A stretch of 28,472 nucleotides of DNA from Bacillota bacterium (GCA_023416855.1 JAEZGU010000244.1:1-28472), one strand, 5' to 3'. Positions 16,132 to 23,901 are shown, counted from the stretch's first letter. Notes: generated from the sequence alone by a model not told the origin. A program made the numbers and translations.

Positions 16132-16758
16132 TTATGCCCTTGCTTCTTTTATACGTATAACAAATTTTCTTGCCATATCGGTTATTTCTTTTTTTGATCC
16201 CTTTGTTAGTGCTCCTCCAACACCAACAGCAACACATCCATTTTTTATCCATTGTTCAACATTTTCTAAGTTAACCCCACCTGTTGGCATTAGGTTAGCT
16301 TGAGGTAGAGGACCTTTTATATCTTTAATAAAAGATGGAGAAAACACACTACCTGGAAAAACTTTTATTATATCAACTCCTGCTTCCATAGCTTTAATCA
16401 TTTCTGTAGGAGTCATGCATCCAGGCATGTAAGGTACTTGGTATCTGTTGCAAAGCTTAGCGGTTTCAATATCAAATGATGGTCCTACAATAAATTTTGC
16501 ACCTGCTAATATTGCTATTCTCGCTGTCTCGCTGTCGAGAACTGTTCCAGCTCCTACTAATAACTTCTCACCAAATTCTTTAACTAATGCTTCAATAACC
16601 TTTTGAGCTCCAGGAACAGTGAAAGTAATTTCAACAGAATCTATTCCACCTTCAATACATGCATATGAAATATCTATTGCTTCTTCTTCGCTCTCAGCTC
16701 GTACTACTGCTACGATACCGGTTGTCTCAATTCTCTTTAAGGTATTTAGTTTTATCAT
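16132..16758 (-). CDS. eda: KDPG aldolase / 4-hydroxy-2-oxoglutarate aldolase
   Basis: Splits 2-keto-3-deoxy-6-phosphogluconate into pyruvate and glyceraldehyde 3-phosphate. The 208 residues match the family's usual length. The class I aldolase features are present: GIVAVVRAESEEEA near the N-terminus, E43 in VEITFTVPGA, LVGAGTVLD, the Schiff-base lysine K132 in DIIKVFPGS and LMPTGGVNLEN. The ATG at 16758 has GGAGG (16768-16764) five bases upstream; a longer frame to 16806 would run through the operator region and is rejected. It is the first gene of an operon with kdgK, transcribed from a strong promoter at 16853-16825 that is followed by two operator-like palindromes, so it is probably repressed by the divergent IclR-type regulator. 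Confidence 0.95.
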   Translation of the reverse strand: MIKLNTLKRIETTGIVAVVRAESEEEAIDISYACIEGGIDSVEITFTVPGAQKVIEALVKEFGEKLLVGAGTVLDSETARIAILAGAKFIVGPSFDIETAKLCNRYQVPYMPGCMTPTEMIKAMEAGVDIIKVFPGSVFSPSFIKDIKGPLPQANLMPTGGVNLENVEQWIKNGCVAVGVGGALTKGSKKEITDMARKFVIRIKEARA

Positions 16759-16780
16759 TTCAACCTCCATTTGTAATAAT

Positions 16781-16814
16781 CCATAATACGAAATAGGGTA
16801 TTGCATAATGAAAC
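16781..16814. promoter_or_regulatory. Predicted double operator of the IclR-family regulator (eda side)
   Basis: Two sites, CCATAATACGAAAT (16781-16794) and TTGCATAATGAAAC (16801-16814), share the core ATAATxCGAAA or its inverse with the sites upstream of dctP. The whole 34-bp block is identical at 25 of 34 positions to 17749-17782, with the same 17-bp spacing. It lies just downstream of the predicted eda start (about 16818), a position suited to repression, and upstream of the regulator's own -35. Confidence 0.72.
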
Positions 16815-16816
16815 TA

Positions 16817-16845
16817 TTTACTATATTATATAGAATTGATATAAT
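16817..16845 (+). promoter_or_regulatory. Predicted sigma-A promoter of the IclR-family regulator
   Basis: TTTACT (16817-16822), 17 bases, TATAAT (16840-16845). It overlaps the oppositely directed eda promoter almost fully, so the two may compete for RNA polymerase. Confidence 0.6.
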
Positions 16846-16853
16846 AATATCAA
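16825..16853 (-). promoter_or_regulatory. Predicted sigma-A promoter of eda-kdgK
   Basis: On the minus strand TTGATA (16853-16848), a 17-base spacer and TATAAT (16830-16825). The start of transcription would be near 16818, immediately before the double operator. It overlaps the divergent promoter of the regulator. Confidence 0.75.
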
Positions 16854-16898
16854 GATATATTTTTAATATATTATTTACTTAAAGAAAGAGGTATTAAA

Positions 16899-17660
16899 AT
16901 GGATTTAGTACAATCAATAGATAGGGCATTGACGATATTAGAAGTTCTGTCAAATTATAATGATGGTTTGGGCGTAACAGAAATAAGTCAAGAGGTGGGA
17001 TTACATAAAAGTACTGTTTACAGATTGCTTTCCACATTAATTTATAAAGATTATGTCGTTCAAGATATGGAAACAAATAAATACAAAATAACATTAAAAT
17101 TATTTGAACTTGGAAGTAGAAAAGTTGAAGGAATGGATTTACTAACTGCTTCACAGACTTTTACGAGACAATTGATGGAAGTAGTTAACGAAGTTGTCCA
17201 TTTGGTTGTTAGAGATGGTAATGAAATAGTATATATAGATAAAGTTGAAGCTAATAATACTATTCGAATGGCATCAACAATTGGTAAAAGAGGTCCAATG
17301 TATTCTACAGCAACAGGTAAAGCAATATTGGCTAATATGCCTGTGGATCAATGTATGGATATATTAAATAACAGTAATATAGAAGTTAGAACAGAAAATA
17401 CAATTACTGATATTAACACTCTTAAAAATCAACTTATTGAGATTAAAAATATAGGATACGCAATTGATGATGAAGAAAATGAACCTGGAGTAAGATGCGT
17501 TGGCGCTCCGATTTTCAATCGTCACGGTGAAGTAGAAGGAGCAATAAGTGTGTCTGGCCCTTCAAATAGAGTGACCGAAGAAAAAGTACAAGCAATTGCT
17601 TCAGAAGTTATGAAGTGTGCATTACAAATATCAAAAGAAATAGGATTTAGAAAAAGGTAA
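16899..17660 (+). CDS. IclR-family transcriptional regulator (KdgR-like)
   Basis: A 253-residue DNA-binding regulator. Residues 1-62 form the winged helix (ILEVLSNYNDGLGVTEISQ, then VGLHKSTVYRLLSTL). Residues about 75-250 are the IclR effector-binding domain, with VHLVVRDGNEIVYIDKVE, MYSTATGKAILANMP, DDEENEPGVRCVGAPIFN and GAISVSGPSNRVTEEK. In this family KdgR members repress sugar-acid genes and release DNA on binding KDG or similar. The setting, between eda-kdgK and a TRAP sugar-acid operon with the same operator type at both promoters, supports that role. Its own promoter overlaps that of eda, so it may be autoregulated. The effector is inferred, not seen. AGAGGT precedes the ATG by about eight bases. 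Confidence 0.92.
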   Translation: MDLVQSIDRALTILEVLSNYNDGLGVTEISQEVGLHKSTVYRLLSTLIYKDYVVQDMETNKYKITLKLFELGSRKVEGMDLLTASQTFTRQLMEVVNEVVHLVVRDGNEIVYIDKVEANNTIRMASTIGKRGPMYSTATGKAILANMPVDQCMDILNNSNIEVRTENTITDINTLKNQLIEIKNIGYAIDDEENEPGVRCVGAPIFNRHGEVEGAISVSGPSNRVTEEKVQAIASEVMKCALQISKEIGFRKR

Positions 17661-17710
17661 TTTTTTGTATATAGTTTGTTAAATAATTTTTTTTTTTGGA
17701 AACAAAATAG

Positions 17711-17739
17711 TTGCAAATGTTTTCTCTTTATTATATAAT
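17711..17739 (+). promoter_or_regulatory. Predicted sigma-A promoter of the dctPQM sugar-acid operon
   Basis: TTGCAA (17711-17716), a 17-base spacer and TATAAT (17734-17739). The start would be near 17746, three bases before the double operator. An 11-base T run (17687-17697) lies upstream and might act as an UP-like element. Confidence 0.72.
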
Positions 17740-17748
17740 CTAACTAAT

Positions 17749-17782
17749 CCATTATACGAATAGTAGTTTCGCATTATGAAAC
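17749..17782. promoter_or_regulatory. Predicted double operator of the IclR-family regulator (dctP side)
   Basis: CCATTATACGAAT (17749-17761) plus the palindrome GTTTC-GCATTAT-GAAAC (17766-17782). It matches the block at 16781-16814 in sequence, order, spacing and position relative to the start of transcription. Confidence 0.75.
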
Positions 17783-17786
17783 ATAT

Positions 17787-17825
17787 GCAGCGGTTAGCTG
17801 CTAAAATGATGTATTAGCATCATTT
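17787..17825 (+). repeat. Two adjacent hairpins in the dctP leader
   Basis: GCAGC/GCTGC (17787-17791 and 17797-17801, loop GGTTA), then AAATGATG/CATCATTT (17804-17811 and 17818-17825, 6-base loop). No T-tract follows, so they are not terminators. They may protect the 5' end of the long operon mRNA or be part of a leader control element of a type I do not recognise. Confidence 0.5.
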
Positions 17826-17858
17826 AATAATTGATCATTGATCTAATAGGAGGAGAAG

Positions 17859-18863
17859 ATGAATAATAAGAAAATTATTAGTTTGTTGTTAGTAACAGTT
17901 ATGGTATTATTGCTTGCTGCATGTGGTGGTAGCAATGAAAGTGCGTCTGCAGATAAACAATATGTTTTAAAACATGCACATGTATTATCTGCACAGGAAC
18001 CATTTAATGAAGGATTTCTAAATTGGGCTAAAGCTGTTGAAGAAAGAACAAATGGCAACTTGAAAATTGAAGTATATCCTGCGGGACAGTTAGGCGTGGA
18101 AGAAGATATACTTGAACAAGCTAAAGAAGGTGTTAACGTAGGACATAATACAGACTCTGCAAGATTGGGTATGTATGTAAAAGAAATGGCAGTAATGAAT
18201 GGTCCTTATTTTGTTGATAACTTAGCGGAAGTTGAAAAATTAAAAGATAGCGCGACTCTTAAAAAACACATAGATGAAATTGAAGGATTTGGCTTAAAGG
18301 TTTTATCATATAACTGGGTGCAAACTCATAGACATTTCTTTACAAATAAAGAAATCAATACTCCTGAAGATTTAAAAGGATTAAGAATCCGTACTCCAGG
18401 CTCTCCAATATGGCAAGAATCAGTAAGAGCATTAGGAGCTGAACCTGTTGCTATGAACTTTGGAGATATGTACAGTGGAATTCAACAAGGCGCTGTAGAC
18501 GGAGCTGAATTAGTGTATGCTAATATTCCAGGTGGCAAGTTAAATGAAGTTCTAAGCTATGCTAATGATACAGGTCATATATTACTTATAAACTTCCAAG
18601 TTTGTAGTGCAAAATGGTTTAATTCTTTACCAGAAGAATATCAAAAAATATTAGTTGAAGAATGTGATAAGGCCGGAATGGAAGTATCTAAAAAAATGGA
18701 AGCAAATGTTGGAAATATAAAGAAAGATTTAGAAGCTGCAGGAATGACTATTAATTCAGATCCTGACGTTGAAGCTTTTAAAGCTGCAGGAGAAAAGGCT
18801 TATGAAGTATTAAACTTAACAGAAGTTAAAAAAGCTATTTGGGATGAAATTGGTAAGAACTAA
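17859..18863 (+). CDS. dctP: TRAP transporter substrate-binding lipoprotein, DctP family
   Basis: Extracellular receptor of a tripartite ATP-independent periplasmic-type transporter. Residues 1-21 are a lipoprotein signal ending in LLAAC, giving an acylated C22 on the outer membrane face. The 334-residue product has the DctP fold: YVLKHAHVLSAQEPFNEG, KIEVYPAGQLGVEEDILEQ, then LKGLRIRTPGSP, where R178 is the conserved arginine that grips the ligand's carboxylate, and QQGAVDGAELVYANIP. The ligand is a carboxylate; the neighbours (KDG kinase, KDPG aldolase, UxuB-like and YiaK/YiaL-like genes) make a hexuronate, ulosonate or diketogulonate most likely. The ribosome site AGGAGGAG is strong. The first gene of the operon is followed by a terminator-like hairpin that probably sets its level above that of the membrane subunits. 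Confidence 0.95.
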   Translation: MNNKKIISLLLVTVMVLLLAACGGSNESASADKQYVLKHAHVLSAQEPFNEGFLNWAKAVEERTNGNLKIEVYPAGQLGVEEDILEQAKEGVNVGHNTDSARLGMYVKEMAVMNGPYFVDNLAEVEKLKDSATLKKHIDEIEGFGLKVLSYNWVQTHRHFFTNKEINTPEDLKGLRIRTPGSPIWQESVRALGAEPVAMNFGDMYSGIQQGAVDGAELVYANIPGGKLNEVLSYANDTGHILLINFQVCSAKWFNSLPEEYQKILVEECDKAGMEVSKKMEANVGNIKKDLEAAGMTINSDPDVEAFKAAGEKAYEVLNLTEVKKAIWDEIGKN

Positions 18864-18886
18864 ATCAATTAATAACTGTAATAAAC

Positions 18887-18913
18887 GGGGCTGTTTAGTT
18901 AACAGTCCCTTTT
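18887..18913 (+). terminator. Intra-operon terminator/attenuator between dctP and dctQ
   Basis: GGGGCTGTT (18887-18895) pairs with AACAGTCCC (18901-18909), 9 bp with one G-T pair and a 5-base loop, then TTTT. A leaky terminator here would give more binding protein than permease, a common design in transport operons. Confidence 0.75.
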
Positions 18914-18937
18914 AAAAATTATATGAGGTGAAAATGT

Positions 18938-19411
18938 ATGAAATTTTATAATTGGCTTGGTAAATATGAAGTTACAATTGCTAAAATAGCTTTAGTATTT
19001 ATGACTTTACTTGTATTTGTTCAAGCGATGACTAGAAAATTTGGACATCCAATATCATGGGCAGTAGATATTTCTACATTTCTCTTTGCATGGGTAGTTT
19101 TTCTTGGTGGTGATGCAGCTATGAGAAGAGATGCCTTAGTAAATATTGATATGTTTGTAAAACTGCTTTCTGAAAGAGCACAGATAAATATTAAAATAAT
19201 CAACAATATAATTATAATTGCATTTTTAATTATAATGATTGGATTTGGAATAAAATTGACCATTACTACATATCATAGAACTTTTGCAGGATTACCTTGG
19301 TTGAGTTTTTCTTGGGCTACTGCATCAGTACCTTTTGGATGTTTGTTAATGTTGTTTACAACTATATTAAAGACAAAAGACATCTTAAAGGAAGGAGGGT
19401 ATATTAAATGA
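18938..19411 (+). CDS. dctQ: TRAP transporter small permease, DctQ family
   Basis: A 157-residue membrane protein with four predicted helices (about 13-33, 45-62, 85-108 and 122-145) and the family-typical WAVDISTFLFAWVVFLGGDAAMRRD stretch, here in residues about 41-66. It pairs with DctM to form the secondary transporter that uses an ion gradient. GAGGTG (18925-18930) lies seven bases before the ATG at 18938; an earlier ATG at 18934 is out of frame and soon stops. Its stop overlaps the dctM start by four bases (ATGA). Confidence 0.93.
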   Translation: MKFYNWLGKYEVTIAKIALVFMTLLVFVQAMTRKFGHPISWAVDISTFLFAWVVFLGGDAAMRRDALVNIDMFVKLLSERAQINIKIINNIIIIAFLIIMIGFGIKLTITTYHRTFAGLPWLSFSWATASVPFGCLLMLFTTILKTKDILKEGGYIK

Positions 19412-20691
19412 TATTAGTAGTACTTACATTTATAATTCTATTGCTAATGGGTATGCCGGTAGCATTTGTTATGGGTATATCAGGTTTAGTATTTTTCTTT
19501 GGACAGGAAACATTAACTTTAACTATACCTGTTCAATTAACAGTTACTCAAACACAGAACTTTGCTATGCTTGCAATTCCTATGTTTATTTTTGCGGGTA
19601 ATTTAATGAACCAAACCGGTATAACTAAACATTTGCTTAAACTGGCCAGTGTTTTATCTGGGCACATGAGAGCTGGACTCGCACAAACAACATGTGTTTT
19701 ATCTGCATTAATGGGTGGTGTTAGCAGCTCTGCAATAGGCGATGCCAGTATGCAATCACGTATTTTTCAACCAACAATGGCAGAAAAAAATTACCCTAAA
19801 GGCTTTGGCTCTGGGGCAGTAGCATTTAGTTCAATTATTACCCCAATCATTCCTCCTGGTACAGGTTTAATATTATATGGAACAATAGGTGAAGTTTCAG
19901 TAGGACGCTTGTTTGCTGCTGGAATTATCCCCGGGATAATTATGACATTATCAATGATGTCTGCAGTAGCTTATACTGCCAAAAAATTAAATTTACCCCC
20001 AGAAAGAGAAAAAAGGGCTCCTTTCATGGAAATGTTTAAAACGGCAATAGAATGTATATGGGCTTTGTTATTTCCGATTTTCTTATTTATAGGAATGAGA
20101 ACCGGCTTTTTCACTCCTTCAGAAGCAGGAGCATTTACCGCAGTATACACAATAGTAATAGGGTTATTGGCTTATAAAGAATTAACATGGGAAAAATTCA
20201 AACATGCTTTAGATATAACTATTATAGATGTTGGTATGATAATGCTTTTGATTTGTTTCTCAGGTGCATTAAGCTATGTTTTGACATGGGAAAGTGTTCC
20301 ACAAACTATAATGGCCTTTTTATTCCAAATTACTAGCACGCCTATATTAATTATGGCTTTAATTATTGTATTTTTGCTAATCGCCGGTATGTTTGTTGAT
20401 TCAACTGTACTTATTTTATTATTGACTCCAATGCTTGTTCCTGTGGCTACAGAAATAGGAGTAGATCCTGTTCATTTTGGCTTAGTTATGATACTTACTT
20501 TAACATGTGGACTGTTAACACCACCAGTTGGAGTATGTATGTATGTAGTATGCACTATATATGATTGTTCTATAGGGCAATACGTAAGAGAATCTAAGTA
20601 TTTATGGTTAGCTGTAATATTTACAATTATTTTAATTTTACTAGTTCCACAATTATCATTATGGTTACCGGAAATCATATTTAGCAAATAA
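19408..20691 (+). CDS. dctM: TRAP transporter large permease, DctM family
   Basis: A 427-residue polytopic membrane protein of about 12 helices, the transport channel of the TRAP system. Landmarks: LLMGMPVAFVMGISGLVFF near the start, AMLAIPMFIFAGNLMNQTG, LMGGVSSSAIGDASMQS, FSSIITPIIPPGTGLILYG, GFFTPSEAGAFTAVY, FVDSTVLILLLTPMLVP and LTCGLLTPPVGVCMYV, all classical for DctM. It is translationally coupled to dctQ. The close family parallel is E. coli YiaN, the large permease of the 2,3-diketo-L-gulonate system, which fits the YiaK- and YiaL-like genes that follow; other uronate TRAP systems are equally possible. Confidence 0.96.
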   Translation: MILVVLTFIILLLMGMPVAFVMGISGLVFFFGQETLTLTIPVQLTVTQTQNFAMLAIPMFIFAGNLMNQTGITKHLLKLASVLSGHMRAGLAQTTCVLSALMGGVSSSAIGDASMQSRIFQPTMAEKNYPKGFGSGAVAFSSIITPIIPPGTGLILYGTIGEVSVGRLFAAGIIPGIIMTLSMMSAVAYTAKKLNLPPEREKRAPFMEMFKTAIECIWALLFPIFLFIGMRTGFFTPSEAGAFTAVYTIVIGLLAYKELTWEKFKHALDITIIDVGMIMLLICFSGALSYVLTWESVPQTIMAFLFQITSTPILIMALIIVFLLIAGMFVDSTVLILLLTPMLVPVATEIGVDPVHFGLVMILTLTCGLLTPPVGVCMYVVCTIYDCSIGQYVRESKYLWLAVIFTIILILLVPQLSLWLPEIIFSK

Positions 20692-20709
20692 TGTAATGGG
20701 AGGGTCGCT

Positions 20710-21477
20710 ATGAATTTTGAAAATAAGGTTGTTTTAGTAACAGGAGCTCGTAAGGGTATAGGAAAAGCTATAGCGCTTAAGTTTGCAGAACATGGTGCTA
20801 AGATAATAGCTAATGCTACTAAACCTGACAAAGGAAAAACTGATATTGAAACAGTTAAGATTATAAATGACAATGGTGGAGAGGCAATTTTCATTGCAGG
20901 AGATGTTTCTAATCCTAAATCAGCTGAAGTAATAGTTAATGAAGGAATAAATCACTTTGGAAGAATAGACATATTGATAAATAATGCAGGAATCGTAATT
21001 CCTGGAAGATTAGACAATACAACAGTAGAAGATTATGATATGACAATGGATGTAAATGTTAAAGGTACTTTTTTCATGTCAAAATATACTGTTGAACATA
21101 TGAAAAATCAAGGCGGTGGTGTTATTGTAAACATGGGTTCTGTTGCTGCCTTAAAAGGTCATGTGGATAGAGCTGTATATTGTGCCTCAAAGGGAGCTGT
21201 TGTTGCATTATCAAAGGCAATGGCTGCTGATTATGTGAAGGATAATATTCGTGTTAATGTAGTATGTCCAGGAACAACATATACACCTGCCATAGAAGCA
21301 AAAATAAAAAGTTCAGAAAATCCAGCAGAAATGGAAGCTGTATTTATAAACAGACAACCTATGGGACGTCTTGGAAAGGTTGAAGAAATAGCACACGCCG
21401 TTTTATTTGCTGCATGCGAAGAAGCATCGTATATGACAGGAAGTATTATAGTAATAGATGGTGGTATGACAATGTAA
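20710..21477 (+). CDS. SDR-family NAD(P)-dependent oxidoreductase
   Basis: A 255-residue classical short-chain dehydrogenase. The cofactor motif is TGARKGIG (11-18), then NNAG (91-94), S144, and the catalytic Y157-x3-K161 (YCASK), and it ends in GSIIVIDGGMTM. Substrate is not readable from the sequence. Given the pathway, a KduD-like role (interconverting 2-keto-3-deoxygluconate and its 5-keto form) or oxidation of another sugar acid is plausible. GGGAGGG lies about seven bases before the ATG. It is followed after 16 bases by a second SDR gene, so the pair is within the TRAP operon. Confidence 0.9.
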   Translation: MNFENKVVLVTGARKGIGKAIALKFAEHGAKIIANATKPDKGKTDIETVKIINDNGGEAIFIAGDVSNPKSAEVIVNEGINHFGRIDILINNAGIVIPGRLDNTTVEDYDMTMDVNVKGTFFMSKYTVEHMKNQGGGVIVNMGSVAALKGHVDRAVYCASKGAVVALSKAMAADYVKDNIRVNVVCPGTTYTPAIEAKIKSSENPAEMEAVFINRQPMGRLGKVEEIAHAVLFAACEEASYMTGSIIVIDGGMTM

Positions 21478-21493
21478 TACTCAGGAGGTTATG

Positions 21494-22309
21494 GTGAGTT
21501 TAAATTTTAACTTAAAGGGAAAAACTGCAGTGATAACCGGTGCTACCGGAATCCTATGTAGTGTAATAGCAAAAGAATTAGCAAAACAGGAAGTAAAAGT
21601 TGCTCTGTTAGGTCACGGCGGGGATAAAGCCCGTATATTAGCAGAAGAAATTATTAATGAAGGCGGTTCTGCTATTTATTACAATGTTGATGTTTTAAAT
21701 AAAGAGAGTTTAATTGAAGCCCGTGATTTTATTCTAAAAAGATATAATAACATTGATATTTTAATTAATGGTGCAGGCGGCAACAAAAAGGAAGCAACAA
21801 CATCTGATGAACTCAGTTTTTTTGACATTGACATAGAAGCATTAGAATGGGTATTTAATTTAAATGTAATGGGAGCAGTTTTAACAACTCAGGTTTTTGG
21901 TGAACTATTTGCTAAGGCTAAAAAAGGCTGCGTTATTAATATATCTTCTATGGCAGCTTATCACCCACTTACTAAGACTATTGCCTATTCAGGTGCAAAA
22001 GCCGCTGTATCTAATTTTACTGAATGGATGGCTGTGCATTTTAATCAAAATTATTCAACCAAGATAAGAGTTAATGCAGTTGCGCCGGGGTTTTTACTTA
22101 CGAATCAAAATAAGTTTCTTATGGTACAAGAAAATGGAGAACCAACTGAAAGAGGAAAAAAAGTATTAGATAAAACACCTATGAGCAGATATGGTGAACC
22201 GGAAGAAATTGCCGGACCTGTATTATGGCTTTGTTCAGATGCTGCTTCTTTTGTAAATGGTGCAGTTATTCCTATAGATGGAGGTTTTTCATCATACTGG
22301 GGTGTTTAG
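21494..22309 (+). CDS. uxuB: D-mannonate oxidoreductase (fructuronate reductase), UxuB-like SDR
   Basis: Likely interconverts D-fructuronate and D-mannonate. The 271 residues resemble the SDR-type UxuB (YjmF) of Bacillus: FFDIDIEALEWVFNLNVMG, NISSMAAYHPLTKTIAYS, AAVSNFTEWMAVHFN, VNAVAPGFLLTNQN and the C-terminus DGGFSSYWGV are characteristic. Catalytic Y165-x3-K169 is present. Odd: the glycine-rich cofactor loop reads TGATGILCS, lacking the later glycines of TGxxxGIG. The start is taken as GTG at 21494, five bases after AGGAGG (21483-21488); ATG at 21491 would be only two bases away. The partner dehydratase UxuA and isomerase UxaC are not in the window. Confidence 0.8.
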   Translation: MSLNFNLKGKTAVITGATGILCSVIAKELAKQEVKVALLGHGGDKARILAEEIINEGGSAIYYNVDVLNKESLIEARDFILKRYNNIDILINGAGGNKKEATTSDELSFFDIDIEALEWVFNLNVMGAVLTTQVFGELFAKAKKGCVINISSMAAYHPLTKTIAYSGAKAAVSNFTEWMAVHFNQNYSTKIRVNAVAPGFLLTNQNKFLMVQENGEPTERGKKVLDKTPMSRYGEPEEIAGPVLWLCSDAASFVNGAVIPIDGGFSSYWGV

Positions 22310-22319
22310 GAGGACAATT

Positions 22320-23378
22320 ATGAGTAATGGAAAAACTATAAAAATAAATGATTTAAAAGAGTTTTGCTATAAAGTGTTAGCAAAAGAAGGAATGAGAGAA
22401 GAGGATGCAAAAATAACAGCAGAGGTTTTAAGTGAAACAGATGGATATGGTACTCATTCCCATGGAACAAAAAATTTACACAATTATATACGTAAAATGA
22501 GAGCAGGAGGAATGGATATCAATGGGAAGTATGAAATTGTTAATGATGGTCCAAGCTACACATTAATAGACTCTCACTCGTCCATAGGTATGGTACCTGC
22601 ATATAAAGCTATGGAGTTGACTATTAGGAAAGCAAAAGATAGCGGAATAGCATGTTCTGTAGTTAAAAACGCATCTCATTTTGGAGCAGCAGGATATTAT
22701 GCTAATATGGCTGCAAAAGAGAATTTAATTGGAATGGTTTTTAGTAATGTCGATGCTAATATGACTATTCCAGGTGCAAAAGGCAAGGTTATGGGCAACA
22801 ACCCTTTAGCTTATAGTGTGCCTGCAGGAAAATATCCACCTATTTTTCTTGATATAGCCATGAGCTCAGTTGCTTCATTGAAAGTTGTTCAAGCAAGGAA
22901 AGATGGGAAATCTATTCCTGATACTTGGATAATCGATGAAGAAGGACTTCCGACTACTGATCCAAGTCAATATCCTGAAATAGGAGCAATGCAACCAATG
23001 GCAGCTCATAAAGGATATGGATTAGCATTGTTAGTGGAAATATTAACTGGAGCACTTTCCGGTGGCGGTATGATGAACGAAGTTCCAAGTTGGTTGTTCT
23101 CAATGGAAGAAAAAAACAATGTATCGCATATGTTTATAGTAATTGATGTATCAAAGTTTATGTTGCCTAATTTATTTAATGAAAGAATAGAAAATATGAT
23201 TGAGTATATACATTCAACACCAAAAGCAAAGGGTACTGAGAAAATATTCTATCCTGGGGAAATTGAGTGGGGGAAATATAACTTAAGTATGGAAAATGGT
23301 CTTGTTTTGCCAAAAGATGTTGAAGAGTCGTTAGAAGGATTGCAAAAAGAATCAGGAATAAAAATAAATTGGTCTTAA
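22320..23378 (+). CDS. Ldh_2-family (malate/lactate/diketogulonate) dehydrogenase, YiaK-like
   Basis: A 352-residue NAD(P)-dependent reductase of the malate/L-sulfolactate dehydrogenase superfamily. The features are DGYGTHSHGTKNL, ACSVVKNASHFGAAGYYANMA (the conserved catalytic histidine lies here), MGNNPLAYSVPAG, and AHKGYGLALLVEILTGALSGGG. The family includes YiaK (2,3-diketo-L-gulonate reductase), ureidoglycolate and malate dehydrogenases. The flanking TRAP transporter and YiaL-like gene parallel E. coli yiaKLMNO, making a keto-sugar-acid reductase most likely. The ATG at 22320 has AGGAGG (22309-22314) five bases upstream; an in-frame ATG at 22278 would overlap the previous gene. Confidence 0.87.
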   Translation: MSNGKTIKINDLKEFCYKVLAKEGMREEDAKITAEVLSETDGYGTHSHGTKNLHNYIRKMRAGGMDINGKYEIVNDGPSYTLIDSHSSIGMVPAYKAMELTIRKAKDSGIACSVVKNASHFGAAGYYANMAAKENLIGMVFSNVDANMTIPGAKGKVMGNNPLAYSVPAGKYPPIFLDIAMSSVASLKVVQARKDGKSIPDTWIIDEEGLPTTDPSQYPEIGAMQPMAAHKGYGLALLVEILTGALSGGGMMNEVPSWLFSMEEKNNVSHMFIVIDVSKFMLPNLFNERIENMIEYIHSTPKAKGTEKIFYPGEIEWGKYNLSMENGLVLPKDVEESLEGLQKESGIKINWS

Positions 23379-23397
23379 ATATATTAAGAGGTTAAAT

Positions 23398-23874
23398 ATG
23401 TTATATGGAAATTTAAAGAATCTTGGTGAGCCAAGTGCATATCCCCAAATTATATATAGAACTTTAGAATATTTGAAAAACAAAGACTTTAACAATATAG
23501 AACCTGGTAAATATGAAATCGAAGGAAAAGATATATATTTTTCTGTAATTGATACTGTGACAGATACAGCTGAGAAGAAAAAGGCTGAATCTCATGTTGA
23601 ATATTTAGACATACAATTTTCACCAAATGGTGGAGAGTTAATGGGATTTGCAATAGATGAAGGTGATAATGCAATTTACGAAAACAAATTAATAGAAAAG
23701 GATGTCTTGAAATATTCAGTTGTCAAAAATGAAAAATTTATTAAAATGAATTCAAATGATTTTGTTGTATTTTTTCCTTGGGACATACATAGACCTGGTT
23801 GTACTGATGGAAAATCAATTAATATTAGAAAAGTAGTTGTTAAAATAAAAATGAATCTATTATACAAGATATAA
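23398..23874 (+). CDS. YhcH/YjgK/YiaL family protein (DUF386)
   Basis: A 158-residue cupin-like (beta-sandwich) protein. MLYGNLKNL at the start, then EGKDIYFSVIDTVT, ESHVEYLDIQF, FVVFFPWDIHRPG and IRKVVVKI are family landmarks; the His and Asp/Glu in ESHVEYLDIQ and DIHRPG are the usual metal-site residues. Relatives lie in sialic acid (YhcH) and diketogulonate (YiaL) operons, and they probably act on sugar anomers or isomers, though the reaction is not settled. It is the last gene of the TRAP operon, followed by a strong terminator. Confidence 0.93.
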   Translation: MLYGNLKNLGEPSAYPQIIYRTLEYLKNKDFNNIEPGKYEIEGKDIYFSVIDTVTDTAEKKKAESHVEYLDIQFSPNGGELMGFAIDEGDNAIYENKLIEKDVLKYSVVKNEKFIKMNSNDFVVFFPWDIHRPGCTDGKSINIRKVVVKIKMNLLYKI

Positions 23875-23901
23875 ATCCCAAAATTTTAATATATTTACTA
23901 C

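Noticed and set aside
16121..16252. N-terminal extension of kdgK
   Set aside because: The extension overlaps eda in another frame, encodes an unlikely MCCCWCW-type run, and the TTG at 16120 has an ideal ribosome site.
17687..17697. 11-base T run as a terminator of the IclR-family gene
   Set aside because: No stable GC-containing stem precedes it. It may be an upstream promoter element or simply a homopolymer.
20472..20894. A 140-codon minus-strand open frame across the dctM-SDR junction
   Set aside because: It overlaps two well-supported genes on the other strand and its translation has no domain-like pattern.
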